From assembly GCF_041435355.1 (NCBI RefSeq), contig NZ_CP108442.1:310001-374000 (forward strand): a stretch of DNA of 64,000 bases, given 5' to 3'. Made by a program: the position numbers and the translations under genes. Source of the stretch: Streptomyces sp. NBC_01276 (GTDB lineage: Bacteria; Actinomycetota; Actinomycetes; Streptomycetales; Streptomycetaceae). Position 1 is the stretch's first letter, and every line of letters starts with the position of its first letter. Of the stretch, positions 1 through 8,983 are shown piece by piece. Below the pieces are notes generated by a model. That model made no database searches, was not told the DNA's origin, and saw nothing but the letters and a program-made list of their open reading frames with translations.

Positions 1-28
1 GGGCGTCCCGCCGGACGGGGGCGCGGGC

Positions 29-955
29 ATGGGTGAGGTGCGGTTCGGGGTGCGGGACGTCGCGGGCGTCAGGTTCGCGATCTCACCGCTGTGGGAGACC
101 GTCACCAGCTTCCGGGCCGTGGCGGATCCGGGCCGCTACGCCGTCCACCTGCCGTGGCTCACCTCGGTACGGGCGCTGCGGACGGACCGGGCCCTGGCCG
201 TGCGGACCGCCCCCTTGCGGGCCCTGATCGCCGTGGACCGGCCCGGGGCGCGTCCGCCGGCGGACGTACCGGCCTTCCTGACGCCCCCTCCGCGCTGCCC
301 CCTGGCCGAGTTCGAGGAGGAGCTCGCGCTGCTGGCGGTCCCACCCGCCGGGGTGGCCGGGATGGCCCCGCCGGACCCGGCGGACGCCCTGCGCGCCTGG
401 TGGGAGGCGGCGGTCCGGCCCTGTTGGCCCCGCGTCCGGGCGGTCCTGGAGGCGGACATCGCCTACCGGACCCGGCAGTTGGCCGAGGACGGCATCCAGG
501 AGGTGCTCTCCCGGCTCCATCCCGCGCTGCGCTGGACGGGCGACCGCCTGGTCTCCCCCGAGCTGGGCCCGGCGGTCCTCGACCTGGACGGCGGGGGGAT
601 CACCCTGGCCCCGAGCGCCTTCGCGGTCCGCTGCCACCTGCTGACCGGGCCCGGGCCGACACCGCCGGCCGTCGTCTACCCGGCGCGGGCGGTGGGCACG
701 CTGTGGGAGCGGCGCGGTGTCCCCGGCGAGGGGCTGGCGCGTCTGCTGGGGCGCAGCCGGGCCCTGCTCCTCTCGTGCACGAGCTCGCCCGCCACCACGA
801 CCCAGCTGGCGGCCCGGACGGGGCTCAGCCTCGGCGCGGTCTCGCAGCACCTCGGGGTGCTGCGGGACGCCGGTCTCGTCACGAGCCACCGCTACCGGCG
901 CGAGGTGCACTACGCGACCAGCGAGCTGGGCGACGCCCTGCTGGAGCGGGCGTAG
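29..955 (+). CDS. ArsR-type winged-helix transcriptional regulator
   Basis: Likely DNA-binding regulator of 308 residues. The recognisable part is the C-terminal 55 residues (about 254-308), a winged helix with a recognition helix around GLSLGAVSQHLGVLRDAGLV and a wing SHRYRREVHY, the ArsR/SmtB pattern. The first 230 residues are an extra domain rich in Trp, Pro and Arg that I cannot assign; this long N-terminal extension ahead of an ArsR HTH is common in Streptomyces regulators. No metal-binding Cys cluster is visible, so metal sensing is unlikely. The ATG lies just inside the window edge behind a G-rich stretch. The effector and targets are unknown. The gene converges on the following minus-strand membrane protein. 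Confidence 0.8.
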   Translation: MGEVRFGVRDVAGVRFAISPLWETVTSFRAVADPGRYAVHLPWLTSVRALRTDRALAVRTAPLRALIAVDRPGARPPADVPAFLTPPPRCPLAEFEEELALLAVPPAGVAGMAPPDPADALRAWWEAAVRPCWPRVRAVLEADIAYRTRQLAEDGIQEVLSRLHPALRWTGDRLVSPELGPAVLDLDGGGITLAPSAFAVRCHLLTGPGPTPPAVVYPARAVGTLWERRGVPGEGLARLLGRSRALLLSCTSSPATTTQLAARTGLSLGAVSQHLGVLRDAGLVTSHRYRREVHYATSELGDALLERA

Positions 956-989
956 GGTCCGGGCCCTCCCCCGGCCGGGCCGGGCCCGT

Positions 990-1649
990 TCACCGGGCCC
1001 GGCGGCCGGCGGTCAGCCCGACCGGCCGGACGGCGGGCCGGACGGACGGGTCGCCGGGGCGGCGGGCCAGGGGGGCGAGGGAGGCGCAGAAGAGGGCCGC
1101 GGCGAGGGGCATCAGGTCGAGGCCGCCGGCCGCCGCGGTGGCGGTTCCGGCCACCGCCGCCAGGGGGCTCCAGAGGCTGACGCGACGCCGGGCGGAGAGC
1201 TGGACGAGGATCCAGATCAGGCCGACGTAGAAGAGCAGCGGGCCCACGCCGTACACCGCCGGCACCACCCCGGGGTGACTCTCCACCTGCTCGAACAACC
1301 GCTCCATGCCGGGCCGGTCGGTGGCGCGGAGGCCGACGTACAGGTCGATGCACGACTGGACGGTCACGGCCAGGGTGCCGGCCAGCCCGAGGGCCGTCGC
1401 GGCGCCGGCGCTCAGCCGCCCGGCGGGCCCCGCGTCCGGCCGGGCCAGCGTCCACAGCCGGGCGAAGACCGGCACGAACAACAGCATGGCGGCGGTCAGC
1501 GCGAGGTGCCCGGTGGTCCATACGGGGCCGGGGCCGTGGTCCGGGTCGGTGAGCCGGATGGCACCGTAGGCGAGGATGAGGAGCGGCGCCGTCACGAAGG
1601 CGGCGCGTGTCAGGGCCGTCCGGGCGGAACGGCGGGGTCGACGAGTCAT
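990..1649 (-). CDS. Putative multi-pass membrane protein
   Basis: A 219-residue protein with about five to six hydrophobic segments: one after the basic N-terminus (AAFVTAPLLILAYGAI), then HLALTAAMLLFVPVFA, a long segment ending VTVQSCIDLYVGL, VYGVGPLLFYVGLIWILV, and a C-terminal pair. The basic start MTRRPRRSART fits positive-inside insertion. I recognise no family motif, so function is unknown. ATG at 1649 is preferred over an upstream ATG at 1685 because it directly precedes the basic patch; neither has a strong Shine-Dalgarno sequence. It is a single gene between convergent and divergent neighbours. Confidence 0.6.
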   Translation of the reverse strand: MTRRPRRSARTALTRAAFVTAPLLILAYGAIRLTDPDHGPGPVWTTGHLALTAAMLLFVPVFARLWTLARPDAGPAGRLSAGAATALGLAGTLAVTVQSCIDLYVGLRATDRPGMERLFEQVESHPGVVPAVYGVGPLLFYVGLIWILVQLSARRRVSLWSPLAAVAGTATAAAGGLDLMPLAAALFCASLAPLARRPGDPSVRPAVRPVGLTAGRRAR

Positions 1650-1776
1650 GAGTCGATCTTGTCCGTGGGGCCGGCCGCCGGACATCGGGCATCACCCCGA
1701 CCCCACCCCGAACCGACCCCGAGCCCGCTCGGGGCTCACAGCTCAGGGCTCACCGCCCGGAGCGGAAGGAAACACC

Positions 1777-2166
1777 ATGAGCGGCGACATCCCCGCCAGG
1801 ATCCTCCTGATCGTGAAGGACCGCAGGCTCTGGGGGCTGCTCGAACGGCTCCTCGTCTCCGCCGGCTACGTGGTCCTCGACGGCGGGAGCGGCCGGGAGA
1901 CGGTGGCTCTGCTGGAGCGCGAGGCGCCCGTGGGCCTGGTGGTCTGCGAGCGCACCGGTCCCGGGCTCGACGAGGTGGCACTGTTCGAGGAGATCCGGCG
2001 GGATCCCGGACACGGGCGGGTCCCGATCCTCGCTCTGCCCCCGGCCGACCCGGAGTGCACCGTCCAGGCGTTGAAGGCGGGAGTGGACGAGGTCCTCGCG
2101 AAGCCCTTCCATCCGAACGACCTCCTCGACCGCGTGCACCGCCTCACCCGGGGCGGGCGCGACTGA
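1777..2166 (+). CDS. Stand-alone receiver-like protein with altered phosphorylation site
   Basis: A 129-residue single-domain protein with the receiver fold of two-component regulators: ARILLIVKDR at beta-1, LVVCERTGPGLDEV at beta-3 and the conserved Lys-Pro loop VLAKPFHPNDLL at the end. Aligned to the usual LVLLDLMLPGLDG pattern, the phospho-accepting Asp is replaced by Glu in VCERT, and the acidic pair after beta-1 is reduced to a single Asp in VKD. By family knowledge Glu at that site can mimic a permanently phosphorylated state. There is no output domain and no kinase next to it. The ATG at 1777 follows GGAAGGA at ideal spacing. Confidence 0.75.
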   Translation: MSGDIPARILLIVKDRRLWGLLERLLVSAGYVVLDGGSGRETVALLEREAPVGLVVCERTGPGLDEVALFEEIRRDPGHGRVPILALPPADPECTVQALKAGVDEVLAKPFHPNDLLDRVHRLTRGGRD

Positions 2167-2180
2167 CCCGGGGCGGGACG

Positions 2181-2216
2181 GTGGCGCCACGGGGCGGCGG
2201 GGCCGCCGGGCGCCAC
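2181..2216. terminator. Bidirectional hairpin terminator
   Basis: Arms GTGGCGCC and GGCGCCAC pair perfectly, with an inner CGGCGG/CCGCCG stem and a bulge on one side. The hairpin fills the short gap between two convergent genes, so it probably ends both transcripts. No T tract follows, as is usual in high-GC actinobacteria. Confidence 0.5.
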
Positions 2217-2220
2217 GGGG

Positions 2221-4578
2221 TCAGGCGATCAGCCAGCTCTGGAACGCCGACCCGGTCGCGGCCTGCTGGGTGACGGCGGCCCCGTCCGTTCCGGAGGCGG
2301 TGGTGAGCAGGAGCCCGCTCTTCCCGTTCGTCACCGAGGAGCCGCCGCCCGGCAGCCCGGCTGTCCTCCAGCGCTGGCCGTCGCCGCCGGTGCAGACGGC
2401 CTGGACGACGGCCGCGCCGGCCGAGGCGGAGCCGCCCTCGATGTCCGCGCAGAGCCCGGAGGCCACGTTGACCAGGGTGTGGGTGCCGTCGGGGCCGGGG
2501 GTGAGCCGCCACTGCTGGTTGGGGCCGCCGTGGGGTGTCCAGGTGATCAGCCGGGTGCCGGGGGCGGTGGAGCCCGCCGGGTCGTCGAGGGCCTTGCCGG
2601 CGGCCGTGAGGGTGCGCGGGGCCGGCGACGGGCCGGCGTAGACCTCGAACTCGTGGAGGGAGTAGCCGTAGGCGGTGCCGCGCCGGGTGCCGAGGACGCG
2701 GATGTACCGGCCGGTCCCGGTCAGGCCGGTGAGGTCCTGGACTCCCCCGGTGCCCGTGGTGGTGGAGTGGATGGTGCGCCAGGTGGTGGCGTCGTCGGAG
2801 AGCTGGATCTGGAAGGACTTCGCGTACGCCGCCTCCCAGCGCAGGACGACGCGGCCGACGTCGCGCGGGGCGCCGAGGTCCACCTGGAGCCACTGGGGGT
2901 CGGCGTAGGCGCTGGACCAGCGGGTGCCTGGGTCGCCGTCGGTGGCGGCCGCCGCCGGGAAGTCCGCGGTCTCGGTGCTGGAGGCGGTGGTCGGGCGGCC
3001 CAGGGCGAGGTTGCCGGGCAGGGCGGCGCCGGGCCAGGCCGGGTTGTGGCCGACGGCCGCCACGATCGGGGTGAAGGCGGCGTACGTGGGCACCGGCTTC
3101 GGAGAGCCCCAGGTCTGCTGGGCCAGTCCGCGCAGCGGGTACATGATCCCGGCCGCGATCTGGTCCTCGGTCTCGGCGGTGGGGTTGTCGCACCAGACGT
3201 GGAGCAGGGAGCCGGGGTTGCGGGTGGGGTCGGAGAGGGTGGCTCCGCCCTCGAAGCGGTCCGCGGTCCAGGTCTCGTACATCCACTTGGTGTCGGGTTT
3301 GGCTCCGCCGAGGACGTAGTAGGTGGGCGTCCAGGAGGCGTTGGCGACGGTGTGCCCGGCGGCGGCGAGCTGCTGCGGGGTGAGGCCGTAGGTGTACCAG
3401 TACTCGACCAGGATGCCGGGGTGCGGGGTGAGGGTGCCGTCGCCGGACTTGATGCCGTCGTTCCACATCCTGGTGGTCTTGCCGGCCGCCCGGACCAGGT
3501 CGTCCGCCCAGTTGACGAACCCGTAGTAGGTGTCCTTGGCGGTGGCGCCGGCGCCGTAGTGGGCGCGGGCGTAGGCGAGGAGCTGCGGGTACTTGGTGTA
3601 GTCGGTGACGTATTCGTCCGCGCCTATGTGCCAGTACGGGGCCGGGAACAGCGGCAGGTACTCGGTGACGAGGTCCTTGACCAGCGCGTACGAGCCGGGC
3701 AGCGAGAGGTCGATGAAGTCGGGGCTGGCTGCTCCGGAGGCGCTCGTGAGCCTGAGTTCGGGGTGGGCGGCGAGGACGGCGTTCATGTGGCCCGGGGTGT
3801 CGATCTCCGGGACGATGGTGACGTGGTACTTGCGGCCCAGGGCGACGAGGTCGGCGATGTCCTGCTTGGAGTAGTGGTCGGCGGAGACGACCTCCGGGTG
3901 GGTGGAGCTCTCCAGGCGGAAGCCGAAGGTGTCCGACAGGTGGAAGTGGAAGTAGTTGAGCTTGAGGTAGGCCAGTTCCTTGATGTGCCGCCGCAGCCAT
4001 TCGACGGTGAAGAACTTGCGCCCCTGGTCGACCATGAGCCCGCGCTCGGGCTTGTCCGGCCAGTCGACGGCGGTGCCCGCCGGCACGGCGGCGGACCGGT
4101 GGAGCAGTTGCAGGACGGTGCGGGTGCCGTTGAAGGCGCCGGTGGCGGTGGCGGCCCGGAGGGTGAGGGCCGGTCCGACGGTCATCCGGTAGCCCTCGGG
4201 CAGCAGGGCGGGATCGTCCAGGCCGATCCCGATGTCCCCGGCGGCCGGAGTGCCGGTGACCACGGGGACCCGGTGCCCGGTCAGCGCCGTGAGGTCCTCG
4301 GCGAAGGTGGCGGCCTCGCCGGAGAGCCGGTCGGCCGCTGCGGGGTCGACGACGATCCGGGCGGCGGCGGTGAAGGAGTAGGGATCGGCGGCCGACGCGG
4401 TCCACTCCCGCAGGGCGGGAACGGTCTGCGGCGGGGTCACCGCCGAGGCGGCCTCACGGTCGGCGACGGCCGCGGGACGCGTGTCCGCGGCCGCGGAAGC
4501 CCCGTGGGCCGCGGCGCCGGGCGCTGTCAGTACGGACACCGCGCAGGCGGTGGCGACCAGGAATCCGAGCGGGCGCAT
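2221..4578 (-). CDS. Secreted GH20 beta-N-acetylhexosaminidase with discoidin and ricin-lectin domains
   Basis: Extracellular enzyme, 785 residues, predicted to release terminal N-acetylglucosamine or N-acetylgalactosamine from chitin fragments or glycans. Order: Sec signal peptide (about 1-27), GH20 N-terminal domain, TIM-barrel catalytic domain with the Asp-Glu pair D321-E322 in HIGADEY, then a coagulation-factor 5/8 (discoidin) carbohydrate-binding domain at about 520-650 (ATDGDPGTRWSS), and a ricin-type beta-trefoil at the end with QxW-like repeats (NQQWRL, GQRWRT, FQSWLI). The Asp-Glu pair is the substrate-assisted catalytic signature. ATG at 4578 has GGAGG upstream, better than an ATG 33 bases further out. 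I saw no DasR-type operator in front of it. Confidence 0.93.
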   Translation of the reverse strand: MRPLGFLVATACAVSVLTAPGAAAHGASAAADTRPAAVADREAASAVTPPQTVPALREWTASAADPYSFTAAARIVVDPAAADRLSGEAATFAEDLTALTGHRVPVVTGTPAAGDIGIGLDDPALLPEGYRMTVGPALTLRAATATGAFNGTRTVLQLLHRSAAVPAGTAVDWPDKPERGLMVDQGRKFFTVEWLRRHIKELAYLKLNYFHFHLSDTFGFRLESSTHPEVVSADHYSKQDIADLVALGRKYHVTIVPEIDTPGHMNAVLAAHPELRLTSASGAASPDFIDLSLPGSYALVKDLVTEYLPLFPAPYWHIGADEYVTDYTKYPQLLAYARAHYGAGATAKDTYYGFVNWADDLVRAAGKTTRMWNDGIKSGDGTLTPHPGILVEYWYTYGLTPQQLAAAGHTVANASWTPTYYVLGGAKPDTKWMYETWTADRFEGGATLSDPTRNPGSLLHVWCDNPTAETEDQIAAGIMYPLRGLAQQTWGSPKPVPTYAAFTPIVAAVGHNPAWPGAALPGNLALGRPTTASSTETADFPAAAATDGDPGTRWSSAYADPQWLQVDLGAPRDVGRVVLRWEAAYAKSFQIQLSDDATTWRTIHSTTTGTGGVQDLTGLTGTGRYIRVLGTRRGTAYGYSLHEFEVYAGPSPAPRTLTAAGKALDDPAGSTAPGTRLITWTPHGGPNQQWRLTPGPDGTHTLVNVASGLCADIEGGSASAGAAVVQAVCTGGDGQRWRTAGLPGGGSSVTNGKSGLLLTTASGTDGAAVTQQAATGSAFQSWLIA

Positions 4579-4802
4579 GGCTGCCTCCAGCCGGGTGGGG
4601 CCGAGGAACACGGGTGCCCAGTGCAGCGCAGCGTCGCGTACATGTCAAGAGATGCTCGGAACGGCGCGGAATCGAGCACCCTCGCGCATTTTCCCGCCGA
4701 TCGCGCGGATCCCGCCGCCCCGCACGGGCACGGGACCCGCGACGGGAAACGTCGGGATCCGTCTTCGGCCGGGGCGGCCACGCGCCGCTCTATGGTGGGC
4801 CC

Positions 4803-5708
4803 ATGACGGAACAGAAGGCGTTCGGCGTGGGCCCCTCGAAGATCGAGATCGCCTACGAGCGTTTCGGTGATCCGCGCGATCCGGCGGTGCTGCTGGTCAT
4901 GGGCATCGCCGTGCAGATGCTGGGCTGGCCCGAGGGATTCTGCGCCGAGCTCACCTCGCGCGGGGTGCAGGTGATCCGGTTCGACAACCGCGACGTCGGG
5001 CTGTCCTCGCACTTCCCGGACGCACCCGTCCCGGACGTCCGCGCGGCGCTCGCCGGGGACCTGTCCTCGGCCTCGTACACCCTCTCCGACATGGCGGCCG
5101 ACGGCGTCGGCCTGCTCGACGCGCTGGAGATCGACGGCGCGCACGTCGTCGGCCTGTCCATGGGCGGTGCGATCGCCCAGACGATGGCGCTCGAACATCC
5201 GGGCCGGGTGCGTTCGCTGACCTCGTTGATGTCCACGACGGGCGACCTCTCCGTCGGACGGCCGAGGCCCGAGGCGCTGGGAGCCCTGGCGGCGCCGGTC
5301 GCGACGGCGCGCGAGGAGGTCGTCGAGCGGATGGTGCGGACCGTACGGGTCCTCGGGTCGCCCGGTTTCCCGTTCGACGAGGCGGCCGTGCGCGACCGGG
5401 CGGCCCGCGCCTACGACCGGTCCCACGACCCCCTCGGCGTCGCCCGCCAGGCGGTGGCCTCGATCGCGGCCGGGGACCGTACGGAGCGGCTCCGCGCGCT
5501 GGCGGTGCCCACCCTGGTCATCCACGGCGCCGACGACCCGATGTGCGACGTCAGCGGGGGGCGGGCCACCGCCGACGCCGTCCCCGGCGCCGAGTTCGTG
5601 ACCTTCGAGGGGATGGGCCACGACCTGCCGCGCGCCCTGTGGCCGGAGATCGCGTCGCTGATCACCGGGCTCGTCCGGCGCGCGGAGGCGGTCGCACCGG
5701 TCCGCTGA
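4803..5708 (+). CDS. Alpha/beta hydrolase (RdmC-like esterase family)
   Basis: Cytoplasmic hydrolase of 301 residues. It has the nucleophile elbow GLSMGG around residues 118-123, an acid in VIHGADDPMCD, and the catalytic His in GMGHDLP near the C-terminus, a complete Ser-Asp-His triad. The VIRFDNRDVGLSSH motif is typical of the group that includes the aclacinomycin methylesterase RdmC, but that name also covers many hydrolases of unknown substrate. It is divergent from the hexosaminidase and converges on the NTF2-like gene. No cofactor or partner gene is adjacent, so the substrate is unknown. Confidence 0.85.
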   Translation: MTEQKAFGVGPSKIEIAYERFGDPRDPAVLLVMGIAVQMLGWPEGFCAELTSRGVQVIRFDNRDVGLSSHFPDAPVPDVRAALAGDLSSASYTLSDMAADGVGLLDALEIDGAHVVGLSMGGAIAQTMALEHPGRVRSLTSLMSTTGDLSVGRPRPEALGALAAPVATAREEVVERMVRTVRVLGSPGFPFDEAAVRDRAARAYDRSHDPLGVARQAVASIAAGDRTERLRALAVPTLVIHGADDPMCDVSGGRATADAVPGAEFVTFEGMGHDLPRALWPEIASLITGLVRRAEAVAPVR

Positions 5709-5728
5709 GACGCCGGGCGGCGGCGGGG

Positions 5729-6127
5729 TCAGGGCCGGTCGAACCAGGAGAAGGCGGCGATCCGCCAGCCCTGCGGGGTGCGGACGAACTGGATGGTCTT
5801 GGTGCCGCCGCCCTCGAAGGGTTCGCCGTCCAGGGTCCCGGACTTGCGGTACTCGCCGAAGCGTGACGCGATGCCACCCTCGATCTCGGTCCGTTCCGAG
5901 ACCTCCCACTCGCTGAACCCGACCAGCCGGCCGTCCTTCAGGAGGCGCTCGCGGGGCTCGATGAACTCGTCCACGGTGTACACCGTGAACTCCGGTCCGG
6001 TATGCACGATCACACCGCCGGGCAGGATCAGCCGGCGGAGCCGGGCCACGTCGGCGCCCCCGCCGTCCCGGTTGTCGAAGGCGGCGAAGAACTCGGCGGT
6101 CAGCGCGTCTATTTCGGTCTTGGACAT
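5729..6127 (-). CDS. NTF2-like / SnoaL-superfamily protein
   Basis: A 132-residue protein with the cone-shaped NTF2-like fold pattern: an N-terminal helix (TEIDALTAEFFAAFDNRDG), a loop with LPGGVIVHTGPEF, and a C-terminal strand TIQFVRTPQGWRIAAFSWFDRP, very typical of DUF4440/SnoaL-like proteins. These act as small-molecule isomerases, hydratases or binding proteins; nothing in the sequence tells which. The stop is 20 bases from the stop of the convergent hydrolase. Confidence 0.75.
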   Translation of the reverse strand: MSKTEIDALTAEFFAAFDNRDGGGADVARLRRLILPGGVIVHTGPEFTVYTVDEFIEPRERLLKDGRLVGFSEWEVSERTEIEGGIASRFGEYRKSGTLDGEPFEGGGTKTIQFVRTPQGWRIAAFSWFDRP

Positions 6128-6199
6128 GGGCGCGACGGTAACACCGGGAGGCCTCGGGTCACGGGGGAAGGCCGGGTTTCCCCCGGGCGGAGCCGGGCC

Positions 6200-7321
6200 T
6201 CAGCCACGGCCGGGATGGTGGGCGAGGGCGGCGTGGGGGTCGTGGCCGCCGGCGTGGACGTGGTCCGTGTGGACCGTCGCCGCCGTCAGCCTCGGCACCG
6301 CGTGGATCAGGGCGTGCTCCGCGGCGACCGCCAGGCGGTGGGCCTGGACGACGCTCAGGTCGGGGCCGACCACGATGTCGGCCTCGGCGCGCAGGGCGTG
6401 ACCGATCCACCGCATGCGCAACTGGCCGACGTCCAGCACCCCCTCGACGCGGCGCAGCGCGCGCTCGGCGGTGTCGACGAGGGCGGGGTCGACGGAGTCC
6501 ATCAGCCGTCGGCCGACCTGGCGGGCGGAATCACCCAGGACCAGCAGGATCGCGAGGGTGATCAGCAGGCCGACCACCGGGTCGGCGCTGCGCCAGCCGA
6601 GGGCGGACCCGCCTGCGCCGAGGAGGACGGCCAGCGAGGTGAAACCGTCGGTACGGGCGTGGAGCCCGTCGGCGACCAGCGCGGCGGAGCCGATCCTGCG
6701 GCCGGTGCGGATGCGGTGGCGGGCCACCCATTCGTTGCCGGCGAACCCGGCCAGCGCCGCGGCGGCGACGGCCCACAGGTGGCTGACGTCGCGGGGGTGC
6801 AGCAGCCGGTCGACGGCCGCCCAGGCCGCGAGGGCCGCGGAGGCGGCGATGGTGAGGACGATCAGCACGCCCGCCAGGTCCTCGGCCCGGCCGTAACCGT
6901 AGGTGTAACGGCGGTTCGCCGCCCGGCGGCCGAGGACGAAGGCGATGCCCAGGGGGACGGCCGTCAGGGCGTCGGCGGCGTTGTGCACGGTGTCGCCGAG
7001 GAGCGCCACCGACCCGGACAGGACCACGATCACCGCCTGGACGGCGGTGGTGACGCCGAGGACGGCGAGCGAGGCCCACAGGGTGCGCATCCCCTCGCGG
7101 GAGGTCTCCATCGCCGCGTCGACCTTGTCCGCGGTCTCGTGGCCGTGCGGGGTGAGCAGGTGGGTGAGCCGGTGCCGGAGGCCGTCGCCCCGGCCGTGCC
7201 CGTGGCCGCCGGCGTGGTCGTCGCCGTGGCCGTGGCCGTCGCCGTGGCCGTCGCCGTGGGTGGGGCCGTGGTGATCGCCGTGGTGGTGTGCGGGGGTGTG
7301 GGTGCTCTCGTTGGCCTCCAT
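6200..7321 (-). CDS. CDF-family cation efflux transporter with His-rich N-terminus
   Basis: Inner-membrane divalent metal (probably zinc) exporter of 373 residues. The two intramembrane metal motifs of cation diffusion facilitators are intact: HNAAD in one helix and HARTD in the later one. About six transmembrane helices are followed by a cytoplasmic ferredoxin-like domain containing VQAHRLA and TVHTDHVH. The first 55 residues carry a His/Gly/Asp-rich stretch (HHHGDHHGPTHGDGHGDGHG and onward) that could bind metal. ATG at 7321 is chosen over a GTG 18 bases upstream. The gene stands alone; no metalloregulator is next to it. Confidence 0.9.
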   Translation of the reverse strand: MEANESTHTPAHHHGDHHGPTHGDGHGDGHGHGDDHAGGHGHGRGDGLRHRLTHLLTPHGHETADKVDAAMETSREGMRTLWASLAVLGVTTAVQAVIVVLSGSVALLGDTVHNAADALTAVPLGIAFVLGRRAANRRYTYGYGRAEDLAGVLIVLTIAASAALAAWAAVDRLLHPRDVSHLWAVAAAALAGFAGNEWVARHRIRTGRRIGSAALVADGLHARTDGFTSLAVLLGAGGSALGWRSADPVVGLLITLAILLVLGDSARQVGRRLMDSVDPALVDTAERALRRVEGVLDVGQLRMRWIGHALRAEADIVVGPDLSVVQAHRLAVAAEHALIHAVPRLTAATVHTDHVHAGGHDPHAALAHHPGRG

Positions 7322-7430
7322 ACGTTCACCGTGGCACACGGAGCCGATTGCGGCTACGGCCGTCGTACGCCCCGTGACCAGGTGCGACGTCCTCGCAACT
7401 ACGCTCCGTGGGACGGACGGCGGGGCGCGC

Positions 7431-8882
7431 TCAGCGCAGCACGCGCGGCAGGCGGAGACTGAGGAGCACGGTGACCGCGATCATGCCCAGCTGGACGAGC
7501 AGCGCCACGGTCAGGGCCGTCCCCATGCCCGCCCCGGGCACCAGGGCGAGGAAGAGGCTGCCCAGGGTCGCCACGCCCAGGGCGAGCGCCGACTGCTGGG
7601 TGGTGACCATGACCCCGCCGCCCACGCCGGCCCGGTCGGCCGGGACGTCCGACAGCATCATCCGCATCAGCACGGGCAGTTGCAGGCCCTGACCGAGGCC
7701 CGCCACGGCGACCGCGGGAGCGAGGGCGGCGAGGCCGACGTCCGGCCAGTCGGCGCGGACGGTCAGCAGGAGCAGGCCGATGCCCAGGCCCTGGAGCAGC
7801 CCGCCCGCGGTGACGACCCGGCTGCCGAAGCGTCCGACCAGCTTCGGGCCGGCCAGGGACGCGGCGAAGAAGGCCACGGCCATCGGCACCAGCGCCAGCC
7901 CGGCGGACACCGGCCCCATCCGCAGGCCCTGCTGCAGGGCGACGGCCACGACGAACATGAAACCGCTGAAGCCCATCGAGAAGGGCACCATCAGCACCAG
8001 GCCGCGCCGCAGCGACTCCAGCCGCAGCAGGCTCGGCGGCACGAGCGGGGTACGGCCCAGCCGGTCCGCGCGCCGCTCCGTGAGGTAGAAGGCCGCGGCC
8101 GCGAACGGGAACACGGCGAGCGAGAGCCAGGTCCACAGCGGCCAGCCGGTCGCCCTGCCCTCGGTCAGCGGCAGCAGCAGGGACACCAGCGACAGGCCGA
8201 GCAGCAGCGTGCCGGGTACGTCGACCGAGGCCGGGCGGTCCGAGCGGGTCTCGGGGACGTACCGCGCGGCGAGGACCAGACCGAGGACCACGACGGGCAC
8301 GTTCACCAGGAACACCGAGCGCCAGCCGGACCCGGCGAGGTCCGCGGCGACCAGCACCCCGCCGAGGATCTGCCCGGTGACCATGGACAGCCCGGCGGTG
8401 GCCCCGTAGAGGCTCATCGCGCGGGCCCGGCGCGGGCCCTGGGTGGTGGCCTGGATGGTGGCCAGCACCTGCGGCAGCATCAGCGCCGCGGCCGCTCCCT
8501 GGGCCACCCGGGCCCCGACCAGGGTCCATGCCGTGGGGGCCAGTCCGCAGGCCAGCGAGGTGAGGCCGAAGGCGGCCATGCCGATGAGGAAGAGCCTGCG
8601 CCGCCCGGCGGTGTCACCGAGGCGGCCGCCGAGCACCAGCAGGACGGCGTAGGCGACTCCGTAGCCGCCGACGATCAGTTCCAGCATCGCGGGGCCGGCG
8701 GCGAGGTCGCTGTCGATGGCCGGCAGCGCCACGTTGACGATGAAGAAGTCGATCAGGGGCAGGGCCGCGCCCAGCAGTACGGTGAACAGGCCCAGCGGGT
8801 TCAGCGCCGCGCCCGTCCCGGCGTCCGGGTACGTGGGGCGGGAGGGGGACGGATGGTTCGTACGTACGGTGGTCTCACTCAC
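7431..8882 (-). CDS. MFS drug-efflux transporter, 14-helix DHA2/QacA type
   Basis: Proton-coupled efflux pump of 483 residues with about 14 hydrophobic helices. It has the MFS motif GRLGDTAGRRR after helix 2, and a first helix PLIDFFIVNVALPAI carrying the acidic residue typical of DHA2 exporters. GTG at 8882 follows GGAGG, which fixes the start; an upstream ATG in frame would run through the divergent promoter. It is divergent from an XRE regulator, with repeated CTGGTA half-sites between them, suggesting that this regulator controls the pump. The exported compound is unknown. Confidence 0.9.
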   Translation of the reverse strand: MSETTVRTNHPSPSRPTYPDAGTGAALNPLGLFTVLLGAALPLIDFFIVNVALPAIDSDLAAGPAMLELIVGGYGVAYAVLLVLGGRLGDTAGRRRLFLIGMAAFGLTSLACGLAPTAWTLVGARVAQGAAAALMLPQVLATIQATTQGPRRARAMSLYGATAGLSMVTGQILGGVLVAADLAGSGWRSVFLVNVPVVVLGLVLAARYVPETRSDRPASVDVPGTLLLGLSLVSLLLPLTEGRATGWPLWTWLSLAVFPFAAAAFYLTERRADRLGRTPLVPPSLLRLESLRRGLVLMVPFSMGFSGFMFVVAVALQQGLRMGPVSAGLALVPMAVAFFAASLAGPKLVGRFGSRVVTAGGLLQGLGIGLLLLTVRADWPDVGLAALAPAVAVAGLGQGLQLPVLMRMMLSDVPADRAGVGGGVMVTTQQSALALGVATLGSLFLALVPGAGMGTALTVALLVQLGMIAVTVLLSLRLPRVLR

Positions 8883-8909
8883 ACCCAGGACGATCCTCCA
8901 GCACCCAGT

Positions 8910-8937
8910 CTGGTACCAGAGTCTTCTTATCCTGGTA
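8910..8937. promoter_or_regulatory. Candidate operator between the MFS pump and the XRE regulator
   Basis: The 102-base divergent gap holds a perfect 10-bp palindrome CTGGTACCAG (8910-8919) and a second CTGGTA half-site at 8932-8937, 22 bases from the first, plus a related ACCTGGCA at about 8947. The 22-base spacing, about two helical turns, suits a dimeric regulator binding one DNA face. Inferred from sequence symmetry only. Confidence 0.45.
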
Positions 8938-8983
8938 TTGGCACTACCTGGCACCCGGATGCCGGCTGCGGCACCCTGGAGTC

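Noticed and set aside
2479..4806. Open frame of 775 codons antisense to the GH20 gene
   Set aside because: Low-complexity translation, no domain; the GH20 frame has signal peptide, catalytic pair and lectin repeats.
7160..7300. Repetitive CCGTGG/CGCCGTGG DNA as a repeat element
   Set aside because: It is simply the codons of the His/Gly/Asp-rich N-terminus of the CDF transporter.
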